A stretch of 55,176 nt of DNA from Paenisporosarcina indica (GCF_001939075.1 NZ_MPTA01000009.1:1-55176); one strand, 5' to 3'. Shown: positions 29,344-37,867, counted from the stretch's first letter. A program made the numbers and translations. The notes: a model not told the origin generated them from the sequence alone.

Positions 29344-29457
29344 AGAAAAGCGTAAAGCGCCACTCTAGCTCGACGCCGGTGCTGGAAGAACCGAATTCGA
29401 AAGCATGCTTTCGCATGAAGGTCTGAAGCTTAGGTGCGAGCTGGCGCTTGGAGCTAC
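29344..29457 (+). repeat. Dispersed intergenic repeat, copy B
   Basis: It starts AGAAAAGCGTAAAGCGCCA, has the perfect 16-bp palindrome CGAAAGCATGCTTTCG in the centre and ends GAGCTGGCGCTTGGAGCTA. The ends contain complementary blocks (GCGCCA/TGGCGC, TAGCTC/GAGCTA), so the element can fold into a long hairpin. Confidence 0.8.
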
Positions 29458-29462
29458 ATTAT

Positions 29463-29512
29463 AGAAAAGCTTTAGGCGCCACTCTAGCTCTATACGGGCG
29501 CTGGAACTGCAC
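29463..29512 (+). repeat. Partial dispersed repeat, copy E
   Basis: About 50 bases match the left half of copy B: AGAAAAGC, then GGCGCCACTCTAGCTC and the GCGCTGGAA block. The right half is absent. It sits directly after copy B in the same orientation, so the pair is probably a tandem duplication that has decayed. Confidence 0.65.
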
Positions 29513-29587
29513 ATGAAAAGATACAGATATCCTAGTTTTTTATTTAACATCGCCAACCTTTTATCGTTCCAACAAATGTTATCGTGC

Positions 29588-29607
29588 ATATGCGCTTTGT
29601 CGCATAT
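29588..29607. repeat. Small inverted repeat in the mfd upstream region
   Basis: ATATGCG (29588-29594) and CGCATAT (29601-29607) with a 6-nt spacer form a 7-bp inverted repeat without a T tract. It may be an operator or a leader hairpin; no binding protein can be named. It shares the 347-bp fin-mfd gap with two repeat copies and the fin terminator. Confidence 0.35.
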
Positions 29608-29634
29608 ATACTTTTATTTTGTATATTAATAACA

Positions 29635-29669
29635 GAAAAAGGCTTTGTGCGCGTAAGCCGCGCCAAAGC
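29635..29669 (-). terminator. Terminator of fin
   Basis: GCTTTG and CAAAGC with inner GCG/CGC pairs form a hairpin followed on the minus strand by CTTTTTC, just after the fin stop. Confidence 0.75.
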
Positions 29670-29675
29670 TGATTT

Positions 29676-29903
29676 CTATTGTATCCAATTTTTCATCTCA
29701 TAGTAGTTTGGGTTATTCTGTAAAGTTTTTTCACAATGCTCACAAGTACTCGTTATAGTTAGTGACCCTTTTTCATCTTGTGTGATGAACTCTTCAGCAA
29801 ATTCTTCTTTCAGTTGCTTTACTTGACCATGTTGCAGAGCGGTACGGTCAGGTATATGCCCCATTTCAGTCTTGCAGTGTCTACACTTTACACGAATTGC
29901 CAT
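29676..29903 (-). CDS. fin: Anti-sigma-F factor Fin
   Basis: A 75-residue protein with two zinc-type CxxC pairs: CRHC at residues 7-10 and CEHC near 54-57. It ends NPNYYEMKNWIQ, like B. subtilis Fin (YabK, 76 residues). Fin inhibits sigma-F in the forespore and assists the change to sigma-G. It lies between pth and mfd as in B. subtilis. The AGGAGG site is 12 bp from the ATG, longer than usual, so translation may be modest. No sigma-F promoter was recognised. Confidence 0.92.
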   Translation of the reverse strand: MAIRVKCRHCKTEMGHIPDRTALQHGQVKQLKEEFAEEFITQDEKGSLTITSTCEHCEKTLQNNPNYYEMKNWIQ

Positions 29904-29958
29904 AGCACGGACCGGCCTCCTTTTTCAAAGTATAGACCGGTCGGACTCAATTTATTCC

Positions 29959-30522
29959 TTAAGCGCCATTAAAACGATTCATTACTTCAAGAAATGGTGA
30001 CGTTAACCACTTCTCGCATGCGTCCGCACTTTTCTTTAACGCTTCATCCATTAAAGGTTTTTCGTCAGTTGAAAACTTTGACAATACATAGTCAGGTACT
30101 TTCATCCCTGCTGGAGGACGATCAACACCGACACGAATGCGATTGAATTCTTGTGTCCCAAGATGTTGAATGATTGATTTTATGCCATTGTGACCACCAG
30201 CACTGCCTTTTTGCCGAAGTCTTAACTTACCCACCGCAAGGTCCAAATCATCGTATATGACGACGATCTGATCTTCGGATATGTCATAATAATCCATTAA
30301 AGGCACAATGCATTCCCCAGATAAATTCATATAAGTAAGCGGTTTGACTAATAACACTTTGCCTTCTGGTTGATGAATCACCGTGTACATTCCTTTAAAT
30401 TTCATTTGTGTTAAGGGGGAATTAAAACGGTTTGCTAACTCATCTACAACATCGAACCCAATATTATGTCTCGTGTGTTCATATGGTTTTCCGGGATTTC
30501 CGAGTCCAATAATCATTTTCAT
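29959..30522 (-). CDS. pth: Peptidyl-tRNA hydrolase
   Basis: Frees tRNA from peptidyl-tRNA that drops off the ribosome; the B. subtilis gene is spoVC. The ATG at 30522 gives 187 residues beginning [20 protein letters not shown], with the catalytic histidine in TRHNIGFD (near 20). GSAGGHNGI and the DDLDL segment are also present. A longer in-frame upstream reading lacks a ribosome-binding site. A ctc terminator separates it from ctc. Confidence 0.97.
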   Translation of the reverse strand: MKMIIGLGNPGKPYEHTRHNIGFDVVDELANRFNSPLTQMKFKGMYTVIHQPEGKVLLVKPLTYMNLSGECIVPLMDYYDISEDQIVVIYDDLDLAVGKLRLRQKGSAGGHNGIKSIIQHLGTQEFNRIRVGVDRPPAGMKVPDYVLSKFSTDEKPLMDEALKKSADACEKWLTSPFLEVMNRFNGA

Positions 30523-30632
30523 AATCGATACGTCCTTTTCTTTCTGAATGACTCTTATTTTACCATAAAGCTTGTACTTTTTTACAAAGTCCTTATTAAC
30601 TCTTGAAAACGAGGCAGCCATTTTTTAATCAG

Positions 30633-30657
30633 AAAAAAAGACTGTCAAATGACAGTC
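30633..30657 (-). terminator. Terminator of ctc
   Basis: GACTGTCA and TGACAGTC form an 8-bp hairpin with a tight loop, followed by seven T on the minus strand. It lies 16 bp past the ctc stop. Confidence 0.88.
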
Positions 30658-30672
30658 CACTTTTGTACCTAC

Positions 30673-31317
30673 TTATAAACTTGATTCGCCTTCTTTTTCG
30701 GAACCTACTTGTTTATCTGCATCGACTGCTACAGCAGGTTCATCTGCAGTAGTTTCCAGTTCTTCATCCGAACGTGGAGCCGATACTGAGACTAAAGTAA
30801 AATCATCTTCATTTAAAATCGTGAAGTTTGTTTTCTCACGAATATCACCTACGGTTAAAGTTTCACCAATCGCAAGATTAGATACATCAACTTCGATTGA
30901 ATCTGGAATTTCAGAAGGTTTCACTCTAACGCTAACTTCTCGGTTTGGTTGATTTACAACGCCACCTTCTCTTGCACCTATAGCAGTGCCAGTGAAAGTA
31001 ACGACTACATCCACTTCAAGCTCATCCGACATATTAATGGCTAAAAAGTCTGCATGAACAACCTGACCTTTTAACACGTCCATTTGGTAATCGCTCAATA
31101 CTACATTTACCTCATCGCCATCAACGTCTAGTTTCATAACGCCGTTACGACCAACTTCACGAAGAGTTTTTAGCAAGTCCAGTTCACTTACTGAAATTGA
31201 GGTTGTATCGGTTGCATAACCATATACTACTGCCGGTACAAAACCTTTTCCACGTAAGTTTGTTAAATTTGATTGTTTACCTGTATCGCGTGATTGTGCT
31301 TTTACTGTTGTAGCCAT
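30673..31317 (-). CDS. ctc: General stress protein Ctc, ribosomal protein L25/TL5 family
   Basis: A 5S-rRNA-binding ribosomal protein used under stress. The ATG at 31317 gives 214 residues: an L25 domain at 1-90 (NLRGKGFVPAVVYG, YQMDVLKGQVVHADF), then a TL5/CTC beta domain (93-185) and an acidic tail. The ATG follows GGAGAG; an earlier in-frame codon lacks a site. A sigma-B promoter lies in the prs-ctc gap, in agreement with sigma-B control of ctc in B. subtilis. Confidence 0.95.
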   Translation of the reverse strand: MATTVKAQSRDTGKQSNLTNLRGKGFVPAVVYGYATDTTSISVSELDLLKTLREVGRNGVMKLDVDGDEVNVVLSDYQMDVLKGQVVHADFLAINMSDELEVDVVVTFTGTAIGAREGGVVNQPNREVSVRVKPSEIPDSIEVDVSNLAIGETLTVGDIREKTNFTILNEDDFTLVSVSAPRSDEELETTADEPAVAVDADKQVGSEKEGESSL

Positions 31318-31332
31318 TGATTTCCACTCTCC

Positions 31333-31373
31333 TGTGTAAGTCATTCTACTGCTATGTTTACCCAACTTACACA
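31333..31373 (-). promoter_or_regulatory. Inverted repeat in the ctc leader
   Basis: Nine-base arms TGTGTAAGT (31333-31341) and ACTTACACA (31365-31373) flank 23 bases. One arm lies in the spacer of the sigma-B promoter and the other directly before the ribosome-binding site, so read-through from prs would give an RNA hairpin close to that site. Its role is inferred. Confidence 0.4.
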
Positions 31374-31382
31374 AAATGAAAC
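31358..31382 (-). promoter_or_regulatory. Sigma-B promoter of ctc
   Basis: GTTTCA (31382-31377), a 13-bp spacer and GGGTAA (31363-31358) match the sigma-B consensus GTTTAA-N12/14-GGGTAT at ten of twelve positions. The B. subtilis ctc promoter is a model sigma-B promoter in the same place. Confidence 0.75.
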
Positions 31383-31392
31383 CTATGTCCTA

Positions 31393-32355
31393 TTAATCAA
31401 ATAAAGTACTTACTGACTTCTCTTCGAATACACGTACAATTGCCTCCGCCAATAAGTGGGCAACGGATAGTTGTTTGATTTTTGGAGAACTCTTTTCTTC
31501 AGGTAATTCAATTGAATTTGTAATAACTAATTCTTTAATTACCGAGTTATCGATACGCTCAATTGCAGGTCCTGATAATACAGGGTGTGTACAACATGCA
31601 TATACTTCTTTCGCTCCGGCTTGTACAAGTGCGTTTGCGCCAATTGTGATTGTACCTGCTGTATCAATAATGTCGTCGATCAAAATCGCGATTTTACCAT
31701 CTACATGACCAACAATGTTCATTACTTCTGCCACATTTGGACGCGGACGACGCTTATCAATGATGGCAATCGGCGCTTTCAATCGATCTGCCAATTTACG
31801 TGCTCGTGTAACTCCACCATGATCAGGTGAAACAATAACAATTTCAGAAGGATCAATATTTTTGGCTTGGAAATACTCTGCCAAAATTGGTACAGCCATT
31901 AAGTGGTCAATCAAGATGTCAAAGAATCCTTGGATTTGAGGTGCGTGTAAATCTAAGACGATTGTACGTGTTGCTCCAGCTGTTTCAAGTAAGTTTGCCA
32001 CTAGTTTTGCAGTAATTGGTTCACGAGCACGTGCTTTACGATCTTGACGAGCATAACCGTAGTATGGAATAACCACATTTACTGTGCGTGCAGAAGCACG
32101 TTTAACAGCATCTATCATGATTAATAATTCCATTAGATTTTCATTTACAGGAGAAGAAGTTGATTGAATGATGAAAACATCACATCCGCGAATACTTTCT
32201 TCGATGTTAATTTGAACTTCACCATCAGCAAAACGGTTAACAGAGATTTTCCCTAGAGGGACTCCTACTATTTCCGTTATTTCTTTAGCAAGTGACTCAT
32301 TTGAGTTTAATGAAAAGATTTTCAACTTCTTCGTGTCAGCATATTGGTAAGACAT
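31393..32355 (-). CDS. prs: Ribose-phosphate pyrophosphokinase
   Basis: Makes PRPP from ribose-5-phosphate and ATP for purine, pyrimidine, histidine and tryptophan synthesis. It has 320 residues with the signature [16 protein letters not shown] and the PRPP loop [25 protein letters not shown] is the flexible loop. It follows glmU by 13 bp, as in B. subtilis (gcaD-prs). Confidence 0.98.
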   Translation of the reverse strand: MSYQYADTKKLKIFSLNSNESLAKEITEIVGVPLGKISVNRFADGEVQINIEESIRGCDVFIIQSTSSPVNENLMELLIMIDAVKRASARTVNVVIPYYGYARQDRKARAREPITAKLVANLLETAGATRTIVLDLHAPQIQGFFDILIDHLMAVPILAEYFQAKNIDPSEIVIVSPDHGGVTRARKLADRLKAPIAIIDKRRPRPNVAEVMNIVGHVDGKIAILIDDIIDTAGTITIGANALVQAGAKEVYACCTHPVLSGPAIERIDNSVIKELVITNSIELPEEKSSPKIKQLSVAHLLAEAIVRVFEEKSVSTLFD

Positions 32356-32368
32356 GGTGATCCTCCTG

Positions 32369-33739
32369 TTATTTTAAGTTTAGTTTTTTTGCGTAACCGT
32401 CTTTATTCTCTTGTCGCGCACGAGCTATCGACAAAGCTTGTGCTGGTACATTTTTCGTAATGGTTGAACCTGCTGCTACATATGCACCTTGACCAATTGT
32501 AACGGGAGCTACCAAGTTCGAGTTACACCCTACAAATGAGTCATCCTCGATCGTTGTTACGAATTTATTTTTGCCATCATAGTTAACTGTAATTGTGCCA
32601 CAGCCAATATTCACACGCTCTCCAACTTCAGCATCGCCAATATAACTTAAATGCGATACTTTTGAATTGTTACCTAGTTTAGTTTTTTTAATTTCAACAA
32701 AGTTGCCAATTTTTGCTTCATTGCCAATCTCTGAATCAGGGCGAATGTGTGCAAATGGACCGACTACCGTGTCTTCTCCAATGGTACTTTGTGTTACAAC
32801 GGATGAATGAACGGTTGTCCGATGACCAATTTTGCTTCCTTTGATATGGCTATTAGGACCGATTAAACAGTCTTCTCCTATTTCACTAGCCCCTTCAATG
32901 ATGACACCTGGTTGTAAAATCGTATCAGAACCAATCACTGCATCCGCACTAATGTACGTATTTGATGGGTTGATGATTGTGACACCGTTTCGCATATGTT
33001 TTTCTGCAATACGATCACGCATAAGCGTTTCTGCTTGCGCAAGTGCTACACGATCGTTCACACCAAGAGTCTCTTCAAAATCATCTGTTGCGTATGCAGA
33101 GACAATTTCACCTTGTTGTTTTAAGATCTCTATTACGTCAGGTAAATAGAATTCACCTTGTGAGTTATCATTTTTCACTAACTTCAAAGCAGCAAATAAT
33201 GCTAGATTGTCAAAGCAGTAAGTGCCTGAATTAATTTCTTTCACTTGTTGTTCTTCAAGAGTAGCATCTTTTTGTTCCACAATGCGTTCTACATGACCTT
33301 CTGTGTTACGTAAAATACGTCCGTAACCAGTTGGATCTTCCGGAATTCCGGTAAGAATCGTTGCTTTTGCAGACGTTTTCTCATGATGCGCAAGTAGTGC
33401 TTTCATTGTTTCAGGACGAATCAATGGTGTATCGCCACAAACAACAAGCGTTGTACCAGGTAATGTTCCAATTGCTATATCCGCTTGCAATACTGCATGT
33501 GCAGTACCAAGTTGTTGTTCTTGAAGTGCATATTCACTACGGTTCCCTAGTTGATCTTTTACCTTTTCAGCACCATGACCCACAATGGTTACAATACGTT
33601 CTGCACCAATTCCTTGTATATGATCCACTACGTGCTCCACCATAGGTTTCCCACATACAGGATGTAATACTTTATATAATTTGGACTTCATACGTGTTCC
33701 TTGACCAGCAGCTAAAACCACTGCGTATGTATGTGTCAT
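32369..33739 (-). CDS. glmU: Bifunctional GlmU acetyltransferase/uridyltransferase
   Basis: Makes UDP-N-acetylglucosamine, precursor of peptidoglycan and teichoic acids. The 456-residue protein has an N-terminal pyrophosphorylase domain ([13 protein letters not shown] at residues 9-21) and a C-terminal left-handed beta-helix of hexapeptide repeats from about 250, including [12 protein letters not shown] sigma-A promoter is visible upstream. It forms an operon with prs. Confidence 0.98.
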   Translation of the reverse strand: MTHTYAVVLAAGQGTRMKSKLYKVLHPVCGKPMVEHVVDHIQGIGAERIVTIVGHGAEKVKDQLGNRSEYALQEQQLGTAHAVLQADIAIGTLPGTTLVVCGDTPLIRPETMKALLAHHEKTSAKATILTGIPEDPTGYGRILRNTEGHVERIVEQKDATLEEQQVKEINSGTYCFDNLALFAALKLVKNDNSQGEFYLPDVIEILKQQGEIVSAYATDDFEETLGVNDRVALAQAETLMRDRIAEKHMRNGVTIINPSNTYISADAVIGSDTILQPGVIIEGASEIGEDCLIGPNSHIKGSKIGHRTTVHSSVVTQSTIGEDTVVGPFAHIRPDSEIGNEAKIGNFVEIKKTKLGNNSKVSHLSYIGDAEVGERVNIGCGTITVNYDGKNKFVTTIEDDSFVGCNSNLVAPVTIGQGAYVAAGSTITKNVPAQALSIARARQENKDGYAKKLNLK

Positions 33740-33777
33740 TTTGTGAGTCCTCCAGTTATAGTCATTTTACTCTTTTG

Positions 33778-33806
33778 ACTATAGCCGAAATACACCTTTA
33801 ATTCAA
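33778..33806 (-). promoter_or_regulatory. Sigma-A promoter of glmU-prs
   Basis: TTGAAT (33806-33801), a 17-bp spacer and TATAGT (33783-33778) lie about 38 bp upstream of glmU. The spoVG terminator lies upstream, so this should be the main glmU promoter. Confidence 0.55.
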
Positions 33807-33953
33807 GGTTTTCAAGCTTGACAAAATGATGACAAAACTATTAATATTATTAGTTTTCATTAACAGAGAATATTTAACAACTAGTTTCTACGCAATTCTA
33901 GTTGCTGATTTAGTATGTTTCTTTATAGCAAACTGATAGACAAATAGTTAATA

Positions 33954-33992
33954 CAAAAAAAGAAACCTATCATGTTAGATGACAAGTTTCTT
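33954..33992 (-). terminator. Terminator of spoVG
   Basis: AAGAAAC and GTTTCTT with inner TCAT/ATGA pairs form a hairpin followed by seven T on the minus strand, just after the spoVG stop. Confidence 0.82.
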
Positions 33993-33998
33993 GGATTT

Positions 33999-34289
33999 TT
34001 AAGCTCCCGCTTCTTCATATGTGATTATTTCTTGTTCGCTTGGTTCATAATAAGCTTTTAATACAGCCTCTTGAATCTTTGTTCGTGTTCCTGAATTAAT
34101 CGGATGTGCAACATCACGAAATTCTCCATCTGGAGTTCGTTTACTTGGCATCGCTACGAATAGTCCTGCGTTGCCGTCAATGACTCGAATATCATGCACG
34201 ACAAACTCGTTGTCGAGTGTGATGGAAGCAATGGCACGCATACGGCCATCTGTTTGTACTCTACGCAATCTTACATCAGTTACTTCCAT
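33999..34289 (-). CDS. spoVG: RNA-binding regulator SpoVG
   Basis: A 96-residue protein starting [26 protein letters not shown], nearly invariant in the SpoVG family. It binds nucleic acid and affects asymmetric septation and, in other Firmicutes, virulence and capsule. The ATG follows AAAGGTGGTGAG. A sigma-H promoter precedes it in an A/T-rich region that could be an AbrB target, as in B. subtilis. Confidence 0.97.
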   Translation of the reverse strand: MEVTDVRLRRVQTDGRMRAIASITLDNEFVVHDIRVIDGNAGLFVAMPSKRTPDGEFRDVAHPINSGTRTKIQEAVLKAYYEPSEQEIITYEEAGA

Positions 34290-34335
34290 TCTCTCACCAC
34301 CTTTCTTCTTAGATGACTTACAGACTCTGAAAACT

Positions 34336-34364
34336 ATATTCTACATACATTACTTATTTCCCTC
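34336..34364 (-). promoter_or_regulatory. Sigma-H promoter of spoVG
   Basis: GAGGGAAAT (34364-34356), an 11-bp spacer and GTAGAATAT (34344-34336) fit the sigma-H pattern RNAGGAWWW-N11/13-RNNGAATWW with one mismatch. The spoVG promoter of B. subtilis is the classic sigma-H promoter. Confidence 0.78.
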
Positions 34365-34676
34365 TTTTTTGACGGAATTTTTAAAATATTTAATCTGAAA
34401 ATCCTGTTTACAAGGTTGGCCGTCGCTGTGCAATAAATTTTAGAGTCTAGCAGAACGCAAGAAAAAATGGAAAAATGACGCCAGATTCTTTATTGTGATC
34501 GAAAACTTTTAATAATCGCTGTCACATCCAGGTTCTCTGGTCGTTGTGGAAGCAGAAGCAGGTATAAGAGAATGCTTAGTCTAGTCTATAACGGGAACTT
34601 CTTCAGTCGCCTCTATTTAAGGTGGAAAAACTTTGAACGCTGGGTTAAGGGGAGTACCCAATCGCGTTTCAAACAG

Positions 34677-34714
34677 AAAAATGCCAAGAAAGATATAAAC
34701 TTCTTTCTCGGCAT
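34677..34714 (-). terminator. Terminator after the decayed reading frame
   Basis: Arms ATGCCAAGAAAG and CTTTCTCGGCAT (one mismatch) are followed by five T on the minus strand. It begins 10 bp after the last stop of the remnant at 34724, which suggests that this was once a complete gene. Confidence 0.7.
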
Positions 34715-34723
34715 GGTTATTTG

Positions 34724-34822
34724 TTACTCGGTAACCACATAATATTCTTTTGTATCTCCATTTTAAAAAACAACTTTAGCATCAGTTGCAGTATAGCCTT
34801 CTTTTTAAGCTATGTACTTCAT
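34724..34822 (-). pseudogene. Decayed small reading frame with two internal TAA codons
   Basis: From an ATG at 34822 one frame reads MKYIA, stop, KEGYTATDAKVVF, stop, NGDTKEYYVVTE, stop. Both internal stops are TAA where AAA (Lys) would restore a 32-residue product. A good terminator follows. It may be the C-terminal part of a longer lost gene. I do not recognise the family, and the reading could be chance, though the protein-like composition and terminator argue against that. Confidence 0.45.
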
Positions 34823-34880
34823 TGTTGATTTTTACCTATTAAAAGATATGGAGAAAAGCTTTCTGCTCATGTTTCTATTT

Positions 34881-34945
34881 CTGCATCGCTAGGCTAGCTT
34901 CGAAACATGAAAGTGCGCTGCATCGCTAGGCTAGCTTCGAAACAT
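34881..34945. repeat. Two 28-bp direct repeats with internal palindrome
   Basis: Identical 28-bp units start at 34881 and 34918 (37-bp period). Each contains the palindrome GCTAGGCTAGC. A shorter match to the first nine bases (TGCATCGCT) follows at 34955. No open gene is associated with them. Confidence 0.85.
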
Positions 34946-35037
34946 ATAGAACGTTGCATCGCTTCGCTGCTTGTCGCAAAGGAACAAGGGCTTAAGGCAC
35001 CACATCGTGTGGCAACGCCTTCGTCACAAACATCCTG

Positions 35038-35085
35038 CTGGCCCGAGGAGGCTCGGCGGTTCGCTCGAGGAAAGCGGAGTATTTA
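35038..35085. repeat. Copy of a widespread Bacillaceae intergenic repeat
   Basis: The segment with GGCCCGAGGAGGCTC and GTTCGCTCGAGGAAAGCGGA matches, from memory, the common Bacillaceae repeat whose other strand reads CTTTCCGCGGGCGAGCGG...GAGCCTCCTCG. It is richer in G+C than its surroundings. Identification rests on recall of that motif. Confidence 0.5.
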
Positions 35086-35123
35086 TGCAGAATATCAAGT
35101 AGGGTTTAACTTAGCTAATGTTT

Positions 35124-35161
35124 AAAAAAAGAAACCATCAAGTCTTGTCTCGATGGTTTCT
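35124..35161 (-). terminator. Terminator of purR-ridA
   Basis: Ten-base arms AGAAACCATC and GATGGTTTCT are followed by seven T on the minus strand, 8 bp after the ridA stop. Confidence 0.9.
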
Positions 35162-35168
35162 CTATTAT

Positions 35169-35543
35169 TTAACCTACAACTGCAATGACTTCAATTTCAA
35201 CTTTTGCATCTTTCGGCAAACGAGCTACTTCTACAGTTGAACGTGCCGGTTTATGCTCTCCAAAATGCTGTCCATAAATGTCATTTAAGACAGCAAAATC
35301 ATTCATGTCTTTAATAAATACCGTTGTCTTCACCACTTGTTGTAATGAAGATCCGGCTTCTTCTAAAACCGCTTTTAAATTTGCGAACACTTGGTTTGTT
35401 TGTTCAACAATAGATCCTTCCGTCATGTCTCCCTCTGCATTTAAGGGAATTTGTCCCGAACTATAAAACATGCCATTTACAACCATGCCTTGAACATATG
35501 GTCCAATTGCTGCTGGTGCTTTTGTTGTAGATACCGTCTTCAT
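35169..35543 (-). CDS. ridA: RidA-family enamine/imine deaminase (YabJ)
   Basis: A 124-residue trimeric YjgF/YER057c/UK114 protein that hydrolyses reactive enamines formed by PLP enzymes. The signature is [22 protein letters not shown] near the C-terminus, with the substrate-binding arginine in its first residues. It overlaps purR by 4 bp; in B. subtilis YabJ is needed for full PurR repression, so the pairing may be functional. Confidence 0.96.
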   Translation of the reverse strand: MKTVSTTKAPAAIGPYVQGMVVNGMFYSSGQIPLNAEGDMTEGSIVEQTNQVFANLKAVLEEAGSSLQQVVKTTVFIKDMNDFAVLNDIYGQHFGEHKPARSTVEVARLPKDAKVEIEVIAVVG

Positions 35544-36373
35544 TGTTTATTTCCACCTTTCGAAAAGTAATTGCCTTCTGTTAATGCAATCGTACGATTT
35601 TTTTCATTTACTTCGTGTAATTTAACCAAGGATAGATAGTTTTCAACTAATTGCTCACCCGCATGTTCGGTTTCGACTAACACAGCAACACCCGCAACTT
35701 CACAATTAAATTCTTCAAGCAAGTTTTTCATGCCATTCATCGTACCGCCGACTTTCATGAAGTCATCTGTTATGAGCACACGTTGGCCACTCTTCATACT
35801 GCGTTTTGACAATACCATTGTTTGAATGCGACGGGAAGATCCGGAAACATAATTAATGCTGACGGTCGATCCTTCAGTTACCTTGCTGTCACGTCGTACA
35901 ACCACGACCGGTACATTTAAATGACGAGCAATTGCATGCGCAATCGAGATTCCTTTCGTTGCTACCGTCATGATGGCATCGATTGGTTCTTTAGCGAAAG
36001 CGGAGGCAAATACTTTTCCGACACGGTTCATCAATTCAGGGTTACCAAGCAAGTCCGTCATATATAGATAACCACCAGGTAACAAGCGATCAGAGTGTCC
36101 AAGCTCTTCCATAAAATCTCGGATCACTTCACGAACAGCTTCATCACGCATCCGTGGAATATATTTAACACCGCCAGCTGCACCCGGAACAGTCATTAAT
36201 AAACCAATGCCTTTTTCTTCAAATGTTTCTTTTACAATAGTTAAATCCTCACTAATAGAAGATTTAGCCGATTGATACATATCTGCAAATATCGTTAACG
36301 GAATCAACTGTTTTGGATGGTCTAACAAATAATGAGTCATATCCACCAGACGCTCACTGCGTTTCCACTTCAT
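35540..36373 (-). CDS. purR: Purine operon repressor PurR
   Basis: PRPP-sensing repressor of purine synthesis genes. The ATG at 36373 (277 residues) follows AGGAGTG; the upstream GTG lies in that site. An N-terminal winged-helix domain (1-73) precedes a phosphoribosyltransferase-fold domain with the PRPP loop [15 protein letters not shown]. Prs, hpt and the folate genes nearby share its substrate PRPP or its purine link. No PurBox pair was identified upstream. Confidence 0.97.
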   Translation of the reverse strand: MKWKRSERLVDMTHYLLDHPKQLIPLTIFADMYQSAKSSISEDLTIVKETFEEKGIGLLMTVPGAAGGVKYIPRMRDEAVREVIRDFMEELGHSDRLLPGGYLYMTDLLGNPELMNRVGKVFASAFAKEPIDAIMTVATKGISIAHAIARHLNVPVVVVRRDSKVTEGSTVSINYVSGSSRRIQTMVLSKRSMKSGQRVLITDDFMKVGGTMNGMKNLLEEFNCEVAGVAVLVETEHAGEQLVENYLSLVKLHEVNEKNRTIALTEGNYFSKGGNKQ

Positions 36374-36429
36374 GGGCCACACTCCTAAACACGAATGTTT
36401 TATATGTAAATTACCACAATTATACGGTT

Positions 36430-37296
36430 TTAATCAAGTGAATCCCGTTCTCCTAATAGTCGCACCACATACACCTCATCACAAAAGCCGCGTAAACCAT
36501 TATATATACGGTTCACTCTTGACTCGTGCTGAACTACGCCAAACACAGTTGGACCACTCCCGCTCATTAAAACTGCATCAGCTCCAAACTTAGTCATTTG
36601 CTCTTTAATGGTTGAAACTTCTGGATGCAGCTTTAACGTAACTGATTCTAAAGCATTCCCCATCGATTCACACATTAATTCATAGTCTTTCTCTTGGATT
36701 GCCCGAATCATCGCTTTCGTATCCGGATGAATGACTTCATGTAATTTCAAGCCACCGTAGACATCTGCAGTTGAAACACCAATCGACGGTTTCGCTAAAA
36801 TAATCCAACAATTTGGAGGAGCGGTCAGTTCTTGAATTTGTTCGCCTCTACCTGTTGCTAGAGCAGTTCCCCCATACACACAAAAGGACACATCTGAGCC
36901 AATCTTAGCACCATGTTCAGCTAATTGGTCAACTGTTAATTTTAATTTCCAAAGTTCATTTAACCCTTTAAGAGTGGCTGCCGCATCACTACTACCACCT
37001 GCAAGTCCTGCTGCAACCGGAATCTTCTTTTCTAGTGTAATGGACACGCCTTTTTTTATACCATATGTATCTTTTAATAGTTTCGCCGCCTGATAAGCTA
37101 AATTACGGTGGTCATCAGGCACAAAGCGATCTGCTGAAATGATACGAATTTGACCATCATTGCGTGATTCTAATCCAATACGATCAGCTAAATCCACTGT
37201 CGTCATAATCATCTCTACTTCATGATAGCCGTCTTCTCGTTTACCAAGTACATCTAAAGTCAGATTAATTTTTGCAGGTGCTTTCACGTAAAGCAT
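36430..37296 (-). CDS. ispE: 4-diphosphocytidyl-2-C-methyl-D-erythritol kinase
   Basis: GHMP kinase of the non-mevalonate isoprenoid pathway. It has 288 residues: [13 protein letters not shown] at 5-17, the ATP loop [17 protein letters not shown] near 91-107 and SGSGPTVFG near the C-terminus. The ATG follows AGGGAGG. A candidate extended -10 (TGTTATACT, near 37380-37388) is upstream. Confidence 0.97.
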   Translation of the reverse strand: MLYVKAPAKINLTLDVLGKREDGYHEVEMIMTTVDLADRIGLESRNDGQIRIISADRFVPDDHRNLAYQAAKLLKDTYGIKKGVSITLEKKIPVAAGLAGGSSDAAATLKGLNELWKLKLTVDQLAEHGAKIGSDVSFCVYGGTALATGRGEQIQELTAPPNCWIILAKPSIGVSTADVYGGLKLHEVIHPDTKAMIRAIQEKDYELMCESMGNALESVTLKLHPEVSTIKEQMTKFGADAVLMSGSGPTVFGVVQHESRVNRIYNGLRGFCDEVYVVRLLGERDSLD

Positions 37297-37596
37297 CTAG
37301 AATGCCTCCCTTATCTATTATTGCTGTTCCCTATTTTACCACAGCTTATGATGAAGAAAAGGCAATTCGAAAAGCACAAAGTATAACAGACTTGAATTGG
37401 CTAATTGTCAAAAGAGAAGATCATCTATGATAAATCATGATGAAGTAAAAAAAGGCGGATTTCTCCGCCTTGTCAGTCCTATAAAGATTTTGTCTGTGAG
37501 AGTACTTGCAGTAAGGTGTAAAGAAAAAATCTTTCACCTATCCGTGATTACGCGTCACAAGATGAAGAACATAAAAGAAGGGAATTGATCCCGCGA
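37297..37596. other. 300-bp gap between sspF and ispE
   Basis: It holds a probable ispE promoter region, a strong terminator at 37447-37471, and about 125 bp after sspF with one weak GGGATC/TTCCC hairpin. No gene is supported. The distance from the sspF stop to the strong terminator would give sspF mRNA an unusually long 3' end. Confidence 0.6.
37447..37471 (-). terminator. Terminator between sspF and ispE
   Basis: Eight-base arms AAGGCGGA and TCCGCCTT close a 4-nt loop and are followed by seven T on the minus strand. Confidence 0.92.
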
Positions 37597-37782
37597 TTAC
37601 TTGTATCGATTTTCTCTGTTCATTAACCCGGCCTGCGCTATTTCAACTGCTCGTTTCACCATATTCCCAGCATCACGAGATGAAATACCTCCCCAACCGT
37701 CCCGCTCAACGACTTCGTAAAATCCAAGTTCTTTCGCAATTTCTTCTTTTAGTCGATCCGACATTACACCTTTACGTGTCAT
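37597..37782 (-). CDS. sspF: Small acid-soluble spore protein SspF
   Basis: A 61-residue minor alpha/beta-type SASP that binds DNA in the spore core. [21 protein letters not shown] and [15 protein letters not shown] are the family segments. The ATG follows GAGGAGG. A sigma-G -10 (CATACTA) lies upstream with its -35 in the veg terminator. The order veg-sspF-ispE matches B. subtilis. Confidence 0.95.
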   Translation of the reverse strand: MTRKGVMSDRLKEEIAKELGFYEVVERDGWGGISSRDAGNMVKRAVEIAQAGLMNRENRYK

Positions 37783-37813
37783 GCTTTTTCCTCCTCTTGA
37801 GGACTGACAAATG

Positions 37814-37842
37814 TAGTATGGTCTAAAAACAAAAAAACACTC
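37814..37842 (-). promoter_or_regulatory. Sigma-G promoter of sspF overlapping the veg terminator
   Basis: CATACTA (37820-37814) is a perfect sigma-G -10. GAGTG (37842-37838), 17 bp upstream, matches the -35 pattern GHATR at four of five positions and lies inside the veg terminator stem. Confidence 0.68.
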
Positions 37843-37867
37843 ACGGATTATGAAATCCGTGAGTGTT
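37829..37867 (-). terminator. Terminator of veg
   Basis: Fourteen-base arms (37836-37849 and 37854-37867) close a 4-nt loop, followed by seven T on the minus strand. It is the strongest hairpin in the window. Confidence 0.95.

Larger units (their letters stand above)
34290..35168. other. 880-bp gene-poor region between spoVG and ridA
   Basis: Contents in order: the spoVG promoter (to 34364); about 300 bp with no recognised gene; a terminator and a decayed small reading frame (34677-34822); a pair of 28-bp direct repeats (34881-34945); a Bacillaceae-type GC-richer repeat (35038-35085); and the ridA terminator. A short open stretch on the minus strand near 34500-34590 has no start or known similarity. 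In B. subtilis this gap is far shorter, so it has gathered repeats and debris. Confidence 0.7.

Noticed and set aside
29365-29589. 74-residue minus-strand open frame upstream of mfd
   Set aside because: It is a translation of repeat copies B and E.
33815-33843. Plus-strand TTGACA followed by TTAATA, a possible antisense promoter toward spoVG
   Set aside because: The -10 is poor and the region is generally A/T-rich; one good box is not enough.
34500-34590. Minus-strand 29-codon open stretch ending FRSQ
   Set aside because: No start codon with a site, no recognisable motif and no terminator; chance cannot be excluded.
34881-34963. CRISPR array
   Set aside because: Only two full repeat units, a 9-bp spacer and no cas genes nearby.
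34907-35125. 72-residue plus-strand open frame in the spoVG-ridA gap
   Set aside because: It runs through the direct repeats and the GC-rich repeat, has no ribosome-binding site and no protein-like pattern.
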